From: an uncultured Pirellulaceae bacterium
Lineage (GTDB): Bacteria; Planctomycetota; Planctomycetia; Pirellulales; Pirellulaceae
Length of the DNA: 64,000 bases
Assembly: GCA_937967505.1 (NCBI GenBank)
Contig: CALCJM010000003.1
Coordinates: 1 to 64,000 of the forward strand
Direction: 5' to 3'
Program-made: the position numbers and the translations under genes
Shown here: one piece after another, positions 1-9,262 of the stretch
Layout: every line of letters starts with the position of its first letter
Numbering within the stretch: position 1 is the stretch's first letter
The notes under the pieces: model-generated
The model's database searches: none
What the model saw: the letters and a program-made list of their open reading frames with translations, nothing else
Told to the model about the DNA's origin: nothing

Positions 1-262
1 TGGGGAGATGTTTCCACTGCCATCCACCGTCTGGCGACGGTAGCTACGTTTTTTCTGCGCGTTTAAAAACGTGTGCCATTGCTGGGGCAACTTGTCGTGG
101 CTACGCTCGCCAGAGCGTGGAGGCACTGGGGAGATGTTTCCACTGCCATCCACCGTCTGGCGACGGTAGCCACGTTTTTTCTGCGCGTTTAAAAACGTGT
201 GCCATTGCTGGGGCAGCTTGTCGTGGCTACGCTCGCCAGAGCGTGGAAGCACTGGGGAGATG
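1..262. repeat. Tandem 126-bp repeat built of REP-like hairpins
   Basis: Two nearly identical 126-bp units occupy positions 1-126 and 127-252, and a third starts at 253 but breaks off after about 10 bases. Each unit contains two inverted copies of a 25-bp hairpin (CCACCGTCTGGCGACGG with tail, and its variant with CGCTC/GAGCG arms), at 24-48 and 96-120, then 150-174 and 222-246. The loop TGGC is conserved. The array may extend past the left window edge. Related copies lie at 31003-31089 and 49492-49516. Confidence 0.85.
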
Positions 263-408
263 GCTCCGAGAAATCAAACAAAACCTGGAAAATAAACCAC
301 CCGTCAACAATCGTACAATCGTGATAGGGAATGTTTACTGGCTGCGTCTGAAGGATCTTCTTGATGATCTCGATTGCTAAGTGCCGGGAGAAGCCAATTC
401 TCAGGCTG

Positions 409-2079
409 CTACTTTTGTTCGACCTCGTCTCTAACCGAGAGTTCCAGAATGCGGAGGCGATTTTGCTTAATCGGCTGTCCTTCAAAAAAGACAGGCGCTC
501 TCTTGCGATCCGGGCTGTGGAATCCCGTTGCCACGAAGTGCGCGTCTCTGGTTTGATCTGGCTCAAGCGACACGTGGTCGATTAGTCTCACATTGCCAGT
601 GTTCCACTTGAACATGGCTTGGTTTGGATCACCCATTCGCAAGATCTTCCCGTTGCGGTCGCAGATATGAAGAAAGCGGTTTTCACGCCGCCCCTCCCGC
701 AGCTCCCAGACCATTTTCAGGATCCAGGAACCGTCTGGGTTGTGCGACCTTTCCAGCCCCAACAAAATCGCATCCTGGTCGAACCTGACATCTTTAAATT
801 CTTGGGGAGAGGCTGCGATAATTGCGTTTTGGGCTGCTGTGTCAAAATAGTTCATTCTCCCCATATTGATCGAACTGACGCCGGCGCAACCAAGCAATGC
901 AGCGAGACTGGTCAGGCCAAGCCATCGGAGCGCGGAGGTTGATCGGGTTTTGGTCGTTTCGGTTGGCCGTTTCGTTCTCCCTTTCAGTTTCAACAACATC
1001 GACCGACAGGGGAGTTCGACCCAATGGTGCAGCAGCATCGCAGCGGCCAGCGCGGACAACAAACAGCCCGCAATCATCCAAAGCCACGAGAGACTCAATT
1101 CATTCTGCTGATACTTTGAAACCCAGGTCAGGATTGGCAGATGAATCAGGTAAAATGCATAACTGATCTCCCCCAGATACTCCAACGGACGCCAGGAAAG
1201 AACGCGCGTCAAGCCTCCCCTAGATGATGCAAAAATATAAATCAGGGCAGCGAAGAGTGGGGCTGGCCCGTCGATCCGGATCCATTTCGCCAGCGCGCTG
1301 CCGGAGTCGGTGAACATGCCAAATCCCAAATAACACATCCAATAATACCCTGCACAGAGTGCCACAGCGGTGCATTGCGCGAGAGTGCCAAAGGTCAATC
1401 GCGAGGCGGCGGGACGGGATTGCGATCTGACGAATAGTGCGCCGGCCAACATGCCGGTCAGGAAATCGTACAGTCGAAAGATGGGGTTCGCCCGAATCAG
1501 GAAGGTTTGACTCTCCTGCGAAAATCCCGGCAGGTCCTGAAAAGTCAGCACGGCAATCGCGGTTGCGGTCAGGAGACAAATGGCGATTAGCTTACGTGTG
1601 ATCGATTTCACCCCCCCGGCCAGCAGTAGCGGGAACATCAGGTAAAAGAACGCTTCTACCGACAGGCTCCAGGACGGGCCGTTGATACAGAACACCCAGC
1701 GGTCAATCGGCACCCATGATTGAAGTAGGACGGTGTTGAGAACCAACTGCCACCCACCGTAGGGGCGCGCAATCTGTATCGACAATGAATAAATAAAGGT
1801 CAGGAAAATTGCAGCGGTTGCCAGATGCAGTGGCCAGACGCGCGCGACTCGTTTGATGTAGAACGCGCGTGTCGAAAACTCCCGGCCGATGTAGACGTAG
1901 GTCAGAATGAACCCCGACAGCACAAAAAAGAACCCCACACCGGCAAAGCCGAGTGTGTGAGGGTTGAATGTGGCTTCGTCGAACGCTCCGGGAAGGTGAC
2001 TGACAAAGACCAAAAGTGCCGCACAAAAGCGCAGGCCCGTAAGTGATTTGATGCTGTTGCGTGTGCTGGAATCACTCAT
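409..2079 (-). CDS. Membrane-bound O-acyltransferase, acyltransferase-3 family, with extra C-terminal domain
   Basis: The protein is 556 aa when started at the ATG at 2079, giving MSDSSTRNSIKSLTGLRF; that N-terminus matches the family, and a 31-residue upstream extension seems unlikely. The first ~380 residues contain about ten hydrophobic segments and the family hallmark FFFVLSGFILTY near residue 50. Members of this family move acyl groups onto sugars or lipids of the envelope. After the membrane part, residues ~400-556 form a hydrophilic extension that starts after one more hydrophobic stretch and probably sits outside the cytoplasm. I do not recognise this extension. The gene stands alone, divergent from the sulfatase gene with 188 bp between them. 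Family assignment is firm; the acceptor is unknown. Confidence 0.88.
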   Translation of the reverse strand: MSDSSTRNSIKSLTGLRFCAALLVFVSHLPGAFDEATFNPHTLGFAGVGFFFVLSGFILTYVYIGREFSTRAFYIKRVARVWPLHLATAAIFLTFIYSLSIQIARPYGGWQLVLNTVLLQSWVPIDRWVFCINGPSWSLSVEAFFYLMFPLLLAGGVKSITRKLIAICLLTATAIAVLTFQDLPGFSQESQTFLIRANPIFRLYDFLTGMLAGALFVRSQSRPAASRLTFGTLAQCTAVALCAGYYWMCYLGFGMFTDSGSALAKWIRIDGPAPLFAALIYIFASSRGGLTRVLSWRPLEYLGEISYAFYLIHLPILTWVSKYQQNELSLSWLWMIAGCLLSALAAAMLLHHWVELPCRSMLLKLKGRTKRPTETTKTRSTSALRWLGLTSLAALLGCAGVSSINMGRMNYFDTAAQNAIIAASPQEFKDVRFDQDAILLGLERSHNPDGSWILKMVWELREGRRENRFLHICDRNGKILRMGDPNQAMFKWNTGNVRLIDHVSLEPDQTRDAHFVATGFHSPDRKRAPVFFEGQPIKQNRLRILELSVRDEVEQK

Positions 2080-2267
2080 GAGGTGCCTTCGGATAGATCG
2101 TGGTAAGCCCGGCATTTGCTGGTGAAAAATGACAGACCATGGAACGCAGTTTGGATATTCCCAGTCTTGCAACCGGGTAGCAAGTCCAAATTATTCTTGA
2201 TAAAACTGGGCTTTTTCCCGTGTAAATCGCCGCTTGTTGGCTGGCACATTTCTGTTTTGGAGTATCA

Positions 2268-5200
2268 ATGAGGCGACGACTGTGGGGGATCTTGTGGCCA
2301 ATATGGCTTGCCTGTTTAATCGGCATCTTGCACAGCATTCCGGGTCGCATGGCCCATGGTGGCCAACCGCCCAACATTGTGTTGATCGTAGCGGACGATC
2401 TGGGGTACGGCGAGTTAGGCTGCTACGGGCAAACGCAAATACAGACGCCTCACATTGACCGAATGGCAGCTGAGGGGATGCGTTTCACGGATTTTTATGC
2501 GGGATGTACGGTCTGCGCTCCGTCCAGGTCAGTCATGATGACCGGTCAGCATATGGGGCACACGTGGGTGCGTGGCAATGCGCGGGATGACCTTCGTCAT
2601 CAGTCGCTCAGGGACGAGGATGTCACCATCGCCGAAGTCCTGAAATCCGGCGGATACAGAACAGGGATCTGTGGCAAATGGGGGCTTGGAGAGTTTATGG
2701 GGACCGACCGTTCCTGTCCGGGCATCCCCAACCGTCAGGGGTTTGATTTTTTCTTTGGCTATTTAAGCCAACACCATGCGCACAATTACTACCCTGAGTT
2801 TTTGTGGCGCAACCTCGATCAGGTGCCGCTTAAAAACCGGGTCATTGCCTCCCGGTATCAGCATCCTCAATGGCCGTTTCGGGCGGGGCACTCCGGCAAT
2901 CGGGCTGAGTATAGTCACGACCTGATTATGCAGGAGGCGACAAAATTCATCCGCCGGAACAATCGGGGACCGTTTCTGCTCTATCTGCCGGTCACGATTC
3001 CGCATGCCAACAATGAAGGAACCAGGGCAACGGGAAACGGTCTGGAAATCCCCAGCCTGGGAATTTACAAGGACAAAGACTGGTCTCCTCAGAACAAGAG
3101 CCAGGCGGCCATGATCACTTATCTGGACCGGGGGGTTGGTGAGATTCTCGCGCTGTTGAAATCTCTCAAGATCGACGACAACACCATCGTCATCTTTACC
3201 AGTGACAACGGCCACCACAACGAGGGTGCACATTGCCCCGAATTTTTTGACGCCAATGGTCCGTTACGAGGTGCCAAGCGTGATCTGTACGAAGGTGGAA
3301 TTCGTGTGCCGATGATTGTACGGTGGCCCGGGAAGGTTGCGGCAGGCGTAACGACCGACCATGTCAGTTACAGCGGCGACTTGATGGCGACTCTGGGGGA
3401 AATCGCCGAACAAAAACTCCCTGCCAAGATTGATTCTGTCAGTTTCGCCCCGACGCTGTCAGGTCAGGAGCAACTTCAGCAGCATGAGTACTTATACTGG
3501 GAATTCTACGAACAGGGCAGTGCTCAGGCGGCCAGGATTGGCGATTGGAAGGCTGTCCGCCGGCCGATGCTCAGTGGGCCGGTCGAGGTTTACGATTTGA
3601 AAAACGATGTTGGTGAAACCACTGATCTGGCGGCCCAACAGCCGGATCTGGTCGCACGATTTGAACGGTTGTTCTCGGAGGCGCATCGGCCTCACCCGAA
3701 CTGGTCGCCCGTGGGGACCCGACAAGAATCATCCGCAGATCGAAAATACGACAGACGCGCACTTACATTTACCAAAATAGAGGCGCGTGAATTTCTGATG
3801 GGGGCGAATCCCGGTCCCGACGTGTTTAAAAAGGGACGCGCTGATCGCTATGAAGGGCCTGACTGGGACGAGGGGCCTGTACACCGGGTGAAATTGACCC
3901 GTTCATTCTCCTTTGGCAACCGACAAATTTCAGCGGCCGAGTTTCTTTTGTTTCTGCCAAGCTATAAGGAAAGGGTCCGGTCGCGCGGAGAGATTTGGCA
4001 CCCGGACGGTCCCGCAGTGCTGGTGTCCTGGAACGAGGCGCGGGCTTACTGCCGCTGGAGAAGTCAAAAGGACAATGCTCATTATCGTCTGCCCACGGAG
4101 GCTGAGTGGGAATTGGCGGCCAGAAACCGCACCGCGTTTCAGATCGAAGATGTGGCCGACGGCGTTCAGGAATGGTGCGCCGATTGGTGGGCACCCTATC
4201 CGTCAGACTATGAAAACCGGGTCGCGGTCGATCCCGGCGGGCCCGAGACCGGAATGGTTCGAATCGTGCGTGATGGTGGGGGTGGCAGCCTCGAAGACCG
4301 GCGGAAGAACACCGGAGATGCGCACCTCAACCGGCAGCGTACCAGAGCACCAATCGATTTTCGCGTCACCGATCGCTCCGGGACCGTCGCGGATGACCGC
4401 AGGAGGAATCTCGGATTCCGCATGGTCAGCGTTGATAATCCCGCAGTTGTCGAACAGGTTGCCGGGAAACCAAGCACCGACACTGACGGTAGCTTGAAGC
4501 ACATGGCGCTACAGGGAGAGCCGTTTCAAAATGTGCAGTTGCAGGCCCTTCAGTGGGAGCAGCCTAAGGATTCTGACGCGCCCGTATTTTGGGGTGGTGT
4601 GGAATTTATGGCTCAACCATCCGCTGCCGCCACATTGCCGTACTGGGGGCGCCATCATGTTCCAAGCCTGACTTACTGCGACAATGGCGACCTGTTGTTG
4701 ACATCATTTACGGCGGCGTTTGACAACAACGACCAGATGGCAATTCTGCTGACGCGCCTGAGACGTGGTAAGAAAAAATGGGATGCGCCGGCGCTCTTTT
4801 TTGTGGCCCCCGACCGCAATGTGACCTCGGCGACCCTGTACAACGACTCGCGCGGCAACCTGCATCACTACAATGGATTGGGCAGCAATCTATGCGAAGA
4901 TTTTTCGATGGTGAAACGCGCCAGCAGCGACAACGGTGCAACGTGGAGTGCACCGAGAATGGTGCATGACTACCCGACGCGCCCTGCAACGAAGCAGGAC
5001 CCTGCGGGTGAACCGCGATTGTGGCCGCATATGGATCTTAAACGCACGCCGCAGGGGGCGCTGCTGATGTCCACCGATGTGGGCGGTGGAGATGATCCGG
5101 GGTCGGCGCTGTTTATCAGTCGTGACAACGGGGAAAGTTGGGAACAGCGCTCGCGTTACCCGTGGCAGCGCGAGAATTTTGCCATCGCAGGAAAAACGGC

Positions 5201-5717
5201 GGGCTGGATTGCCGGAATTCACGCGCCGGTGGTGACATTGAACAACGGAGATTTACTGGCATTTGGGAGATCCAACAATATCCGGGGAAAAGCTCCGATG
5301 AGCCGTTCGTTGGACGGCGGGAAGACCTGGCACTTTGAGGCAAGTCCGTTTGCTCCGATTCATTCCTCGCAGCGTCCGGTTTTGATGCGGTTGAATGAGG
5401 GGCCGTTGCTGTTGATCAGCTACACCGATTCAAGCGCCCGGGCGGCTGAAAAATCAATCCAGGGAATGGAATTTCGGACCATGTCGGGAGGGACCAGAAA
5501 CGGAGTGGGATTGTTTGCTGCGGTGTCACTGGATGGGGGAAAAACCTGGCGATACAAAAAATTGATCCCCAACTGGTGGAAGAATTCGCCATGGAAGTCG
5601 CGGTTGTACGGTTATTTGTCCTGTGTCCAAACGCCTGATCGCAGAATCCATCTGGTCAGTAGCAGTCACTATTACTGTTTCAATCTCGCCTGGCTACAGG
5701 AGCCGATGGCCGACTGA
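2268..5717 (+). CDS. Secreted triple-domain protein: sulfatase, FGE/SUMF-like domain, BNR sialidase-like domain
   Basis: This 1149-aa protein begins with a hydrophobic signal-like segment (residues ~5-22). The sulfatase domain (~33-500) has the metal-binding DD at 43-44 and the signature C83-A-P-S-R87, whose cysteine is the residue converted to formylglycine in this family. Residues ~507-720 match the formylglycine-generating-enzyme (SUMF1) fold: EFLMG, RLPTEAEWELAAR, VQEWCADWW and NLGFRMVS are all present. The segment that normally carries the catalytic cysteine pair (here GGGGSLEDRRKN and onward) has no cysteine, and the domain is shortened between the AAR and QEW motifs. I therefore infer a non-catalytic, perhaps ligand-binding role. 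Residues ~760-1149 carry four Asp-box motifs (for example SLDGGKTW), as in BNR sialidases. Together the domains suggest degradation of sulfated or sialylated glycans outside the cytoplasm. Confidence 0.9.
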   Translation: MRRRLWGILWPIWLACLIGILHSIPGRMAHGGQPPNIVLIVADDLGYGELGCYGQTQIQTPHIDRMAAEGMRFTDFYAGCTVCAPSRSVMMTGQHMGHTWVRGNARDDLRHQSLRDEDVTIAEVLKSGGYRTGICGKWGLGEFMGTDRSCPGIPNRQGFDFFFGYLSQHHAHNYYPEFLWRNLDQVPLKNRVIASRYQHPQWPFRAGHSGNRAEYSHDLIMQEATKFIRRNNRGPFLLYLPVTIPHANNEGTRATGNGLEIPSLGIYKDKDWSPQNKSQAAMITYLDRGVGEILALLKSLKIDDNTIVIFTSDNGHHNEGAHCPEFFDANGPLRGAKRDLYEGGIRVPMIVRWPGKVAAGVTTDHVSYSGDLMATLGEIAEQKLPAKIDSVSFAPTLSGQEQLQQHEYLYWEFYEQGSAQAARIGDWKAVRRPMLSGPVEVYDLKNDVGETTDLAAQQPDLVARFERLFSEAHRPHPNWSPVGTRQESSADRKYDRRALTFTKIEAREFLMGANPGPDVFKKGRADRYEGPDWDEGPVHRVKLTRSFSFGNRQISAAEFLLFLPSYKERVRSRGEIWHPDGPAVLVSWNEARAYCRWRSQKDNAHYRLPTEAEWELAARNRTAFQIEDVADGVQEWCADWWAPYPSDYENRVAVDPGGPETGMVRIVRDGGGGSLEDRRKNTGDAHLNRQRTRAPIDFRVTDRSGTVADDRRRNLGFRMVSVDNPAVVEQVAGKPSTDTDGSLKHMALQGEPFQNVQLQALQWEQPKDSDAPVFWGGVEFMAQPSAAATLPYWGRHHVPSLTYCDNGDLLLTSFTAAFDNNDQMAILLTRLRRGKKKWDAPALFFVAPDRNVTSATLYNDSRGNLHHYNGLGSNLCEDFSMVKRASSDNGATWSAPRMVHDYPTRPATKQDPAGEPRLWPHMDLKRTPQGALLMSTDVGGGDDPGSALFISRDNGESWEQRSRYPWQRENFAIAGKTAGWIAGIHAPVVTLNNGDLLAFGRSNNIRGKAPMSRSLDGGKTWHFEASPFAPIHSSQRPVLMRLNEGPLLLISYTDSSARAAEKSIQGMEFRTMSGGTRNGVGLFAAVSLDGGKTWRYKKLIPNWWKNSPWKSRLYGYLSCVQTPDRRIHLVSSSHYYCFNLAWLQEPMAD

Positions 5718-5829
5718 GTAGGCAAAGCGATGCGCGCGTTCGTCTTCAGGTTTCTCAGATAACCTGATCGCCGACTGTTGCAGCGTTTCAGCCGCAAAAT
5801 CCCTATAACACCTCGGCACCCCGGGTATT

Positions 5830-6810
5830 TCATTGGGTGCGCTGGGCGACAATGTTGTGATAGCCAGCCAGCGCTTTCTGGCGGGCGTTGGGCCCGATTG
5901 ACTGATAGTGTGCGATGGTCTGACTCAGTCCATCATCAATCGCGGTGACGGGAATTCCTCCAAGAACTTCCGCCGCATTCTTTCTTGTGCCGTGCTTTGG
6001 TGAAGTTGTACTGCACTGTGGCAGGAAGGCTTGGGGCTGTTCAGCAACTTGCATGGGATAACTCGGGTACCTGCTGATCCGGGCGTTGCAAAGCTGTTTG
6101 ATGCGTCGATTCAGTTCCGATACGGCCACTTCCGTCGTAACGCCGGTGGAATAAACATCACCGCTGGCATCATCATTAAAGGTATGTGCGACAATGATTT
6201 TGGCCAGGTCATCGACGAAGGTCAATTCAACGGTTGGTTCTGTCTGTGTCGGGTCGGTCTGTTCCCCGGCATGCGGTTCTAACCCCTCAAGCGTTTCCAG
6301 AATGTGAAGTGCAACGCGCGTTTTCTCGGGTTGAAGTTGTTGTCCCGGACCGTAAGTATTAAGACAGAATAGTCTTCTGAGTTCGACGAAGCCAAGTGAT
6401 TCGAACAAACTACAGAAGGCTTCACCGGCCTGTTTTGTGATGGAATAGGACTTACTGGCTGCTGTTGGTTTTACGGGGTAGAACAAACGCTTGACCCGGG
6501 CGATTTTGGCGGCCTCCAACACGTTTACGGTTCCCTTGATGTTGACATCGACTGAATTCAGATTGTCGAAAACAGTGGAGGGTTCCCCAAAAACGCTGGC
6601 CAGATGAAAGACCACATCCACCTGCTGCATGGCGGTCGCCAGCGCGTCAAAATTGAGAATGTTCCCCTGAACATGGTCGGGATTGGCATCCGGGCGTTTG
6701 TCAAATGATACGACCTGCATCCCGAGTGACCTGAGATGCCGCCTGACCGCGCCGCCGATAAACCCGGATCCACCGGTAATCAATGCTTTTTGGAAGGGCC
6801 TGCGAAACAT
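5830..6810 (-). CDS. NAD-dependent epimerase/dehydratase, extended SDR family
   Basis: The 326-aa protein starts with the Rossmann nucleotide-binding motif GGSGFIGG (residues 13-20) and has the catalytic Y122-S-I-T-K126 pair, as in UDP-glucose 4-epimerase and related nucleotide-sugar enzymes. The usual SSxxVYG stretch before the tyrosine is altered (FYPVKPTAASKSY). That leaves the substrate open: it could be a nucleotide sugar, a sterol-like compound or another extended-SDR substrate. The gene is convergent with the sulfatase gene (112 bp apart) and near an envelope acyltransferase, so nucleotide-sugar metabolism is a reasonable but unproven guess. Confidence 0.85.
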   Translation of the reverse strand: MFRRPFQKALITGGSGFIGGAVRRHLRSLGMQVVSFDKRPDANPDHVQGNILNFDALATAMQQVDVVFHLASVFGEPSTVFDNLNSVDVNIKGTVNVLEAAKIARVKRLFYPVKPTAASKSYSITKQAGEAFCSLFESLGFVELRRLFCLNTYGPGQQLQPEKTRVALHILETLEGLEPHAGEQTDPTQTEPTVELTFVDDLAKIIVAHTFNDDASGDVYSTGVTTEVAVSELNRRIKQLCNARISRYPSYPMQVAEQPQAFLPQCSTTSPKHGTRKNAAEVLGGIPVTAIDDGLSQTIAHYQSIGPNARQKALAGYHNIVAQRTQ

Positions 6811-7283
6811 GTGGACCAGCCAGAAATGGGGTGGAGGTAGCGTCTTCTGTCAAAATCGGATGGAAAAAGGTAGGCCGCCAGCCGCTTGCCTTCGTCAAAA
6901 CGAAGCGACTGGCGACCCAACCAACCAGAAAAGGTGGGTAGGTCCGAAAAGCGCTGGTTCGCGCTTTGTCTGTGTTTGGTCACTAAAACCGGCCAAAGGG
7001 AGGCCGTAACTGTCAAATCTTGGTGGACTGTCGGACTAAAGTTCTCAATTCAGGGCAAGTTACGCTCCCGAATGGTGGTTTTGTGTTAGAATTCAGGGTG
7101 CTTCATGGGGGGATATCCCTCGTTTTTTAGCGCTCCGCCTCCAACTTCCCGGCCGTTCAAAAATTCCTTCCTGCTTTCGATCTTGTTACTGAATATTAGC
7201 GAAACAGGAAATTGTTTGTGCGCACCAAAAGCGCAAAATGGGCTGCTGGAATAATTTTTAATTATTCGTTTGTGTGATTTCTT
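6811..7283. other. Intergenic region with no gene recognised
   Basis: No convincing reading frame was found in these 473 bp. The stretch separates two divergently transcribed genes, so it should hold both promoters. Near its right end lies GTGCGCAC (7218-7225) and a perfect 7-bp inverted repeat (listed separately). The rest shows short GC-rich inverted repeats of no clear class. Confidence 0.6.
7249..7267. promoter_or_regulatory. Perfect inverted repeat, candidate XRE operator
   Basis: GAATAAT and ATTATTC are perfect inverted arms around the spacer TTTTA. The site ends 16 bases before the GTG start of the XRE-family regulator gene, a position typical of autoregulatory operators. That it binds this regulator is inference only. 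Confidence 0.4.
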
Positions 7284-8348
7284 GTGCCATTTGGTAATAA
7301 AGCCATCCGACGCCGCCGAAAAGACTTGGGTTTATCCCAACTGGAGCTTTCTTTGCGCGCCGATGTCGGGATTCGCACCATCCAATTTGCTGAAGGTGGC
7401 AAAAGAGAGGTGACGCGCGGAACTCTGGAAGCCATTGCATTCGCATTAAACCTTGATTACGAGGATGTGATTGAGGGTGGCAATCGAGATGCGTTTCTCG
7501 AGGCTCCGTGGGGACTGTTCAAATTTGTTCAGCGCCGCTTGCGTCTTTCCGATCTTGCATTTTGTCGTCAGGAAGATGATGCGTTGGTTGCGATCGGGCA
7601 AATGCGCGATAGTTGGCGTACTCACCTCCATGCTCCGTCGTCCGAAGACGAAAGAGAAATCTTTCTCAAGGCTGACAGGATATTGAACGAACATTACGAT
7701 TCCTACGAGCAGAGATATTTGTCAATTTGGAAACAGAATCCCGGGACGTTTGTGTTTTCGGTTTCCCAAAGGGAACGGACGGGGATGAGTGTTATTCTTC
7801 CTGTGACCGATTCGGCCTATGAGAGGTTGCGTACCGGGGAAATTTCCTTCATGGACATCTCTGCCAGCGATATTCTTGGGACAAGCCAAAACCTTGTCGT
7901 GGATTCAGCGGTTGAGTTCTCCAACTGTACGGCTCTGCCATGGTATCGAATTACCGAATCATTGAGTTTTGCGGTGTTTTCCCAAATGACAATGTTAGCG
8001 AGCAATCCGGGGGCAAGAGACTTTCGCATGCTTTCGTTCGGTGCAAGTCCTGCCAATATTGAAAGGCTGAAGTCCACCGGTTTTGTATTCAATGGTAGAA
8101 CAATGCCGGTTTTTGAATTCCCCGTTTGCGAATTTACCGGTAACAACAATGATTTGACCGAAGACACCTACGAACGGACATCGACAGTCTCCCACATTTT
8201 GCACTTGCTGAACCGTCGCATCGATTCGAATTCGAGTGTTGAATCCAAACGCCGGATGGTGATTCGCTATCTCAAATTAAGCTCGGTCTCCCTGCCACTC
8301 AATCATCCCGGCGAAGGCACGGTTCCTTTCAAGAAATGGCATGCCTGA
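7284..8348 (+). CDS. XRE-family transcriptional regulator with a large unrecognised C-terminal domain
   Basis: The 354-aa protein starts at GTG. Residues ~6-65 are a lambda-repressor-type helix-turn-helix (IRRRRKDLGLSQLELSLRAD, then GIRTIQFAEGG, then TLEAIAFALNL). Residues ~120-330 do not match a domain I know. They contain DFRMLSFGASPANIERLKSTG followed by a hydrophobic strand, which loosely recalls the acceptor half of a GNAT fold, so a ligand- or acyl-CoA-sensing role is possible. There is no clear Shine-Dalgarno sequence before the GTG. The gene converges on the three-gene minus-strand group and overlaps the last of those genes by 46 bp. It is a plausible local regulator of that group. 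Confidence 0.8.
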   Translation: MPFGNKAIRRRRKDLGLSQLELSLRADVGIRTIQFAEGGKREVTRGTLEAIAFALNLDYEDVIEGGNRDAFLEAPWGLFKFVQRRLRLSDLAFCRQEDDALVAIGQMRDSWRTHLHAPSSEDEREIFLKADRILNEHYDSYEQRYLSIWKQNPGTFVFSVSQRERTGMSVILPVTDSAYERLRTGEISFMDISASDILGTSQNLVVDSAVEFSNCTALPWYRITESLSFAVFSQMTMLASNPGARDFRMLSFGASPANIERLKSTGFVFNGRTMPVFEFPVCEFTGNNNDLTEDTYERTSTVSHILHLLNRRIDSNSSVESKRRMVIRYLKLSSVSLPLNHPGEGTVPFKKWHA

Positions 8349-9262
8349 TTATTCTCTGACTGCTTACCGTTGGAGCAGCGATCCCAACGTGGTTTCGTGG
8401 AGAACGATCCGCCAAACCTGTGCCAGTACAGGTGATAGGGTAGCTCATTGTCCTGGATGTCGTCGTTCGTCGCCTCGACACGATCTCTAAGCTGGAAAAT
8501 GCGGTGTTGATCGACGGTTTGGAAGTAACCGGTGCGGCGTTCCCATTGATGCGGCGACCACGATTCGATTTCACTGACCGATTTTTCTGATGTCCTCCCG
8601 CTTTCGATGGCCCATGAGTTGCCGATTAAGTGCGCCATATCACCCGTGTTGAGGCGTTTGCCGCCGCGCTGTAACACCAGATAATTATCGCTTCCATCAA
8701 GTTCGACCGTAACTTCTCTGGCAATCTGTCGGTATTTTGGCAGTCCGGAAGCAAATCGTTGGGTAGCGGCAAAAATTGTGTGGCCGACCTCGGCGACGCC
8801 ATAGCTGTGCAGGAACTTGATTGAGCATCTCTGTTCTGCCAGTTTCCAAGCGATGAATTCTTCCAGTGAGCGCGGCAGATAGTAGCCACCGGACGCCCAT
8901 AGTATTTGCTTGGGCAGAGGATTCCCGCTGGCCAGCAGCCTCATCAGCAGGTCCGCTCCGGCCAACGGTTGGGCGACCATCACGACAGGCCTCAGTTCGA
9001 TCGCGGCCAGGTGTGCCGCCCGAATAAAGGTGGGCGGGTGAAGGTACGTGTCGACGACCGGAGCCATCCCCTGAAGCCCTAGGGCTGCCGGGTAGGCGCT
9101 GATGATCAACGATCCCGGATTGAGAAAACGGCTCAATTCCGGAAACACCCGCACCAGTTGCACCATGCGCTGGCCTGAAGAACTGTCGATTACGCGGTAG
9201 CCGTAGGGATCCAGCGAGGTCGATCCTGCTGCGAACGAAAGTTGTCGATTGGAACCAATCAT
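8303..9262 (-). CDS. Truncated ANL-superfamily (adenylate-forming enzyme)-like protein
   Basis: With the ATG at 9262 the product is 319 aa. Reading forward, it shows weak forms of the ANL motifs in the right order: AAGSTSLDP near residues 9-17 (A3-like), GG-Y-LP near 125 (A4-like), YGVAE at 154-158 (A5), NTGD at 205-208 (A7) and GRTSEKS from about 222 (A8). Authentic ANL enzymes activate carboxylic acids as acyl-AMP. This copy lacks the usual ~150 N-terminal residues before A3, and its last ~80 residues do not look like the small ANL lid. Its ATG overlaps the stop of the upstream methyltransferase gene by 4 bp (ATGA), implying coupled translation. It may be a minimal or inactive adenylase. 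The ANL assignment rests on motifs alone. Confidence 0.65.
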   Translation of the reverse strand: MIGSNRQLSFAAGSTSLDPYGYRVIDSSSGQRMVQLVRVFPELSRFLNPGSLIISAYPAALGLQGMAPVVDTYLHPPTFIRAAHLAAIELRPVVMVAQPLAGADLLMRLLASGNPLPKQILWASGGYYLPRSLEEFIAWKLAEQRCSIKFLHSYGVAEVGHTIFAATQRFASGLPKYRQIAREVTVELDGSDNYLVLQRGGKRLNTGDMAHLIGNSWAIESGRTSEKSVSEIESWSPHQWERRTGYFQTVDQHRIFQLRDRVEATNDDIQDNELPYHLYWHRFGGSFSTKPRWDRCSNGKQSENNQACHFLKGTVPSPG

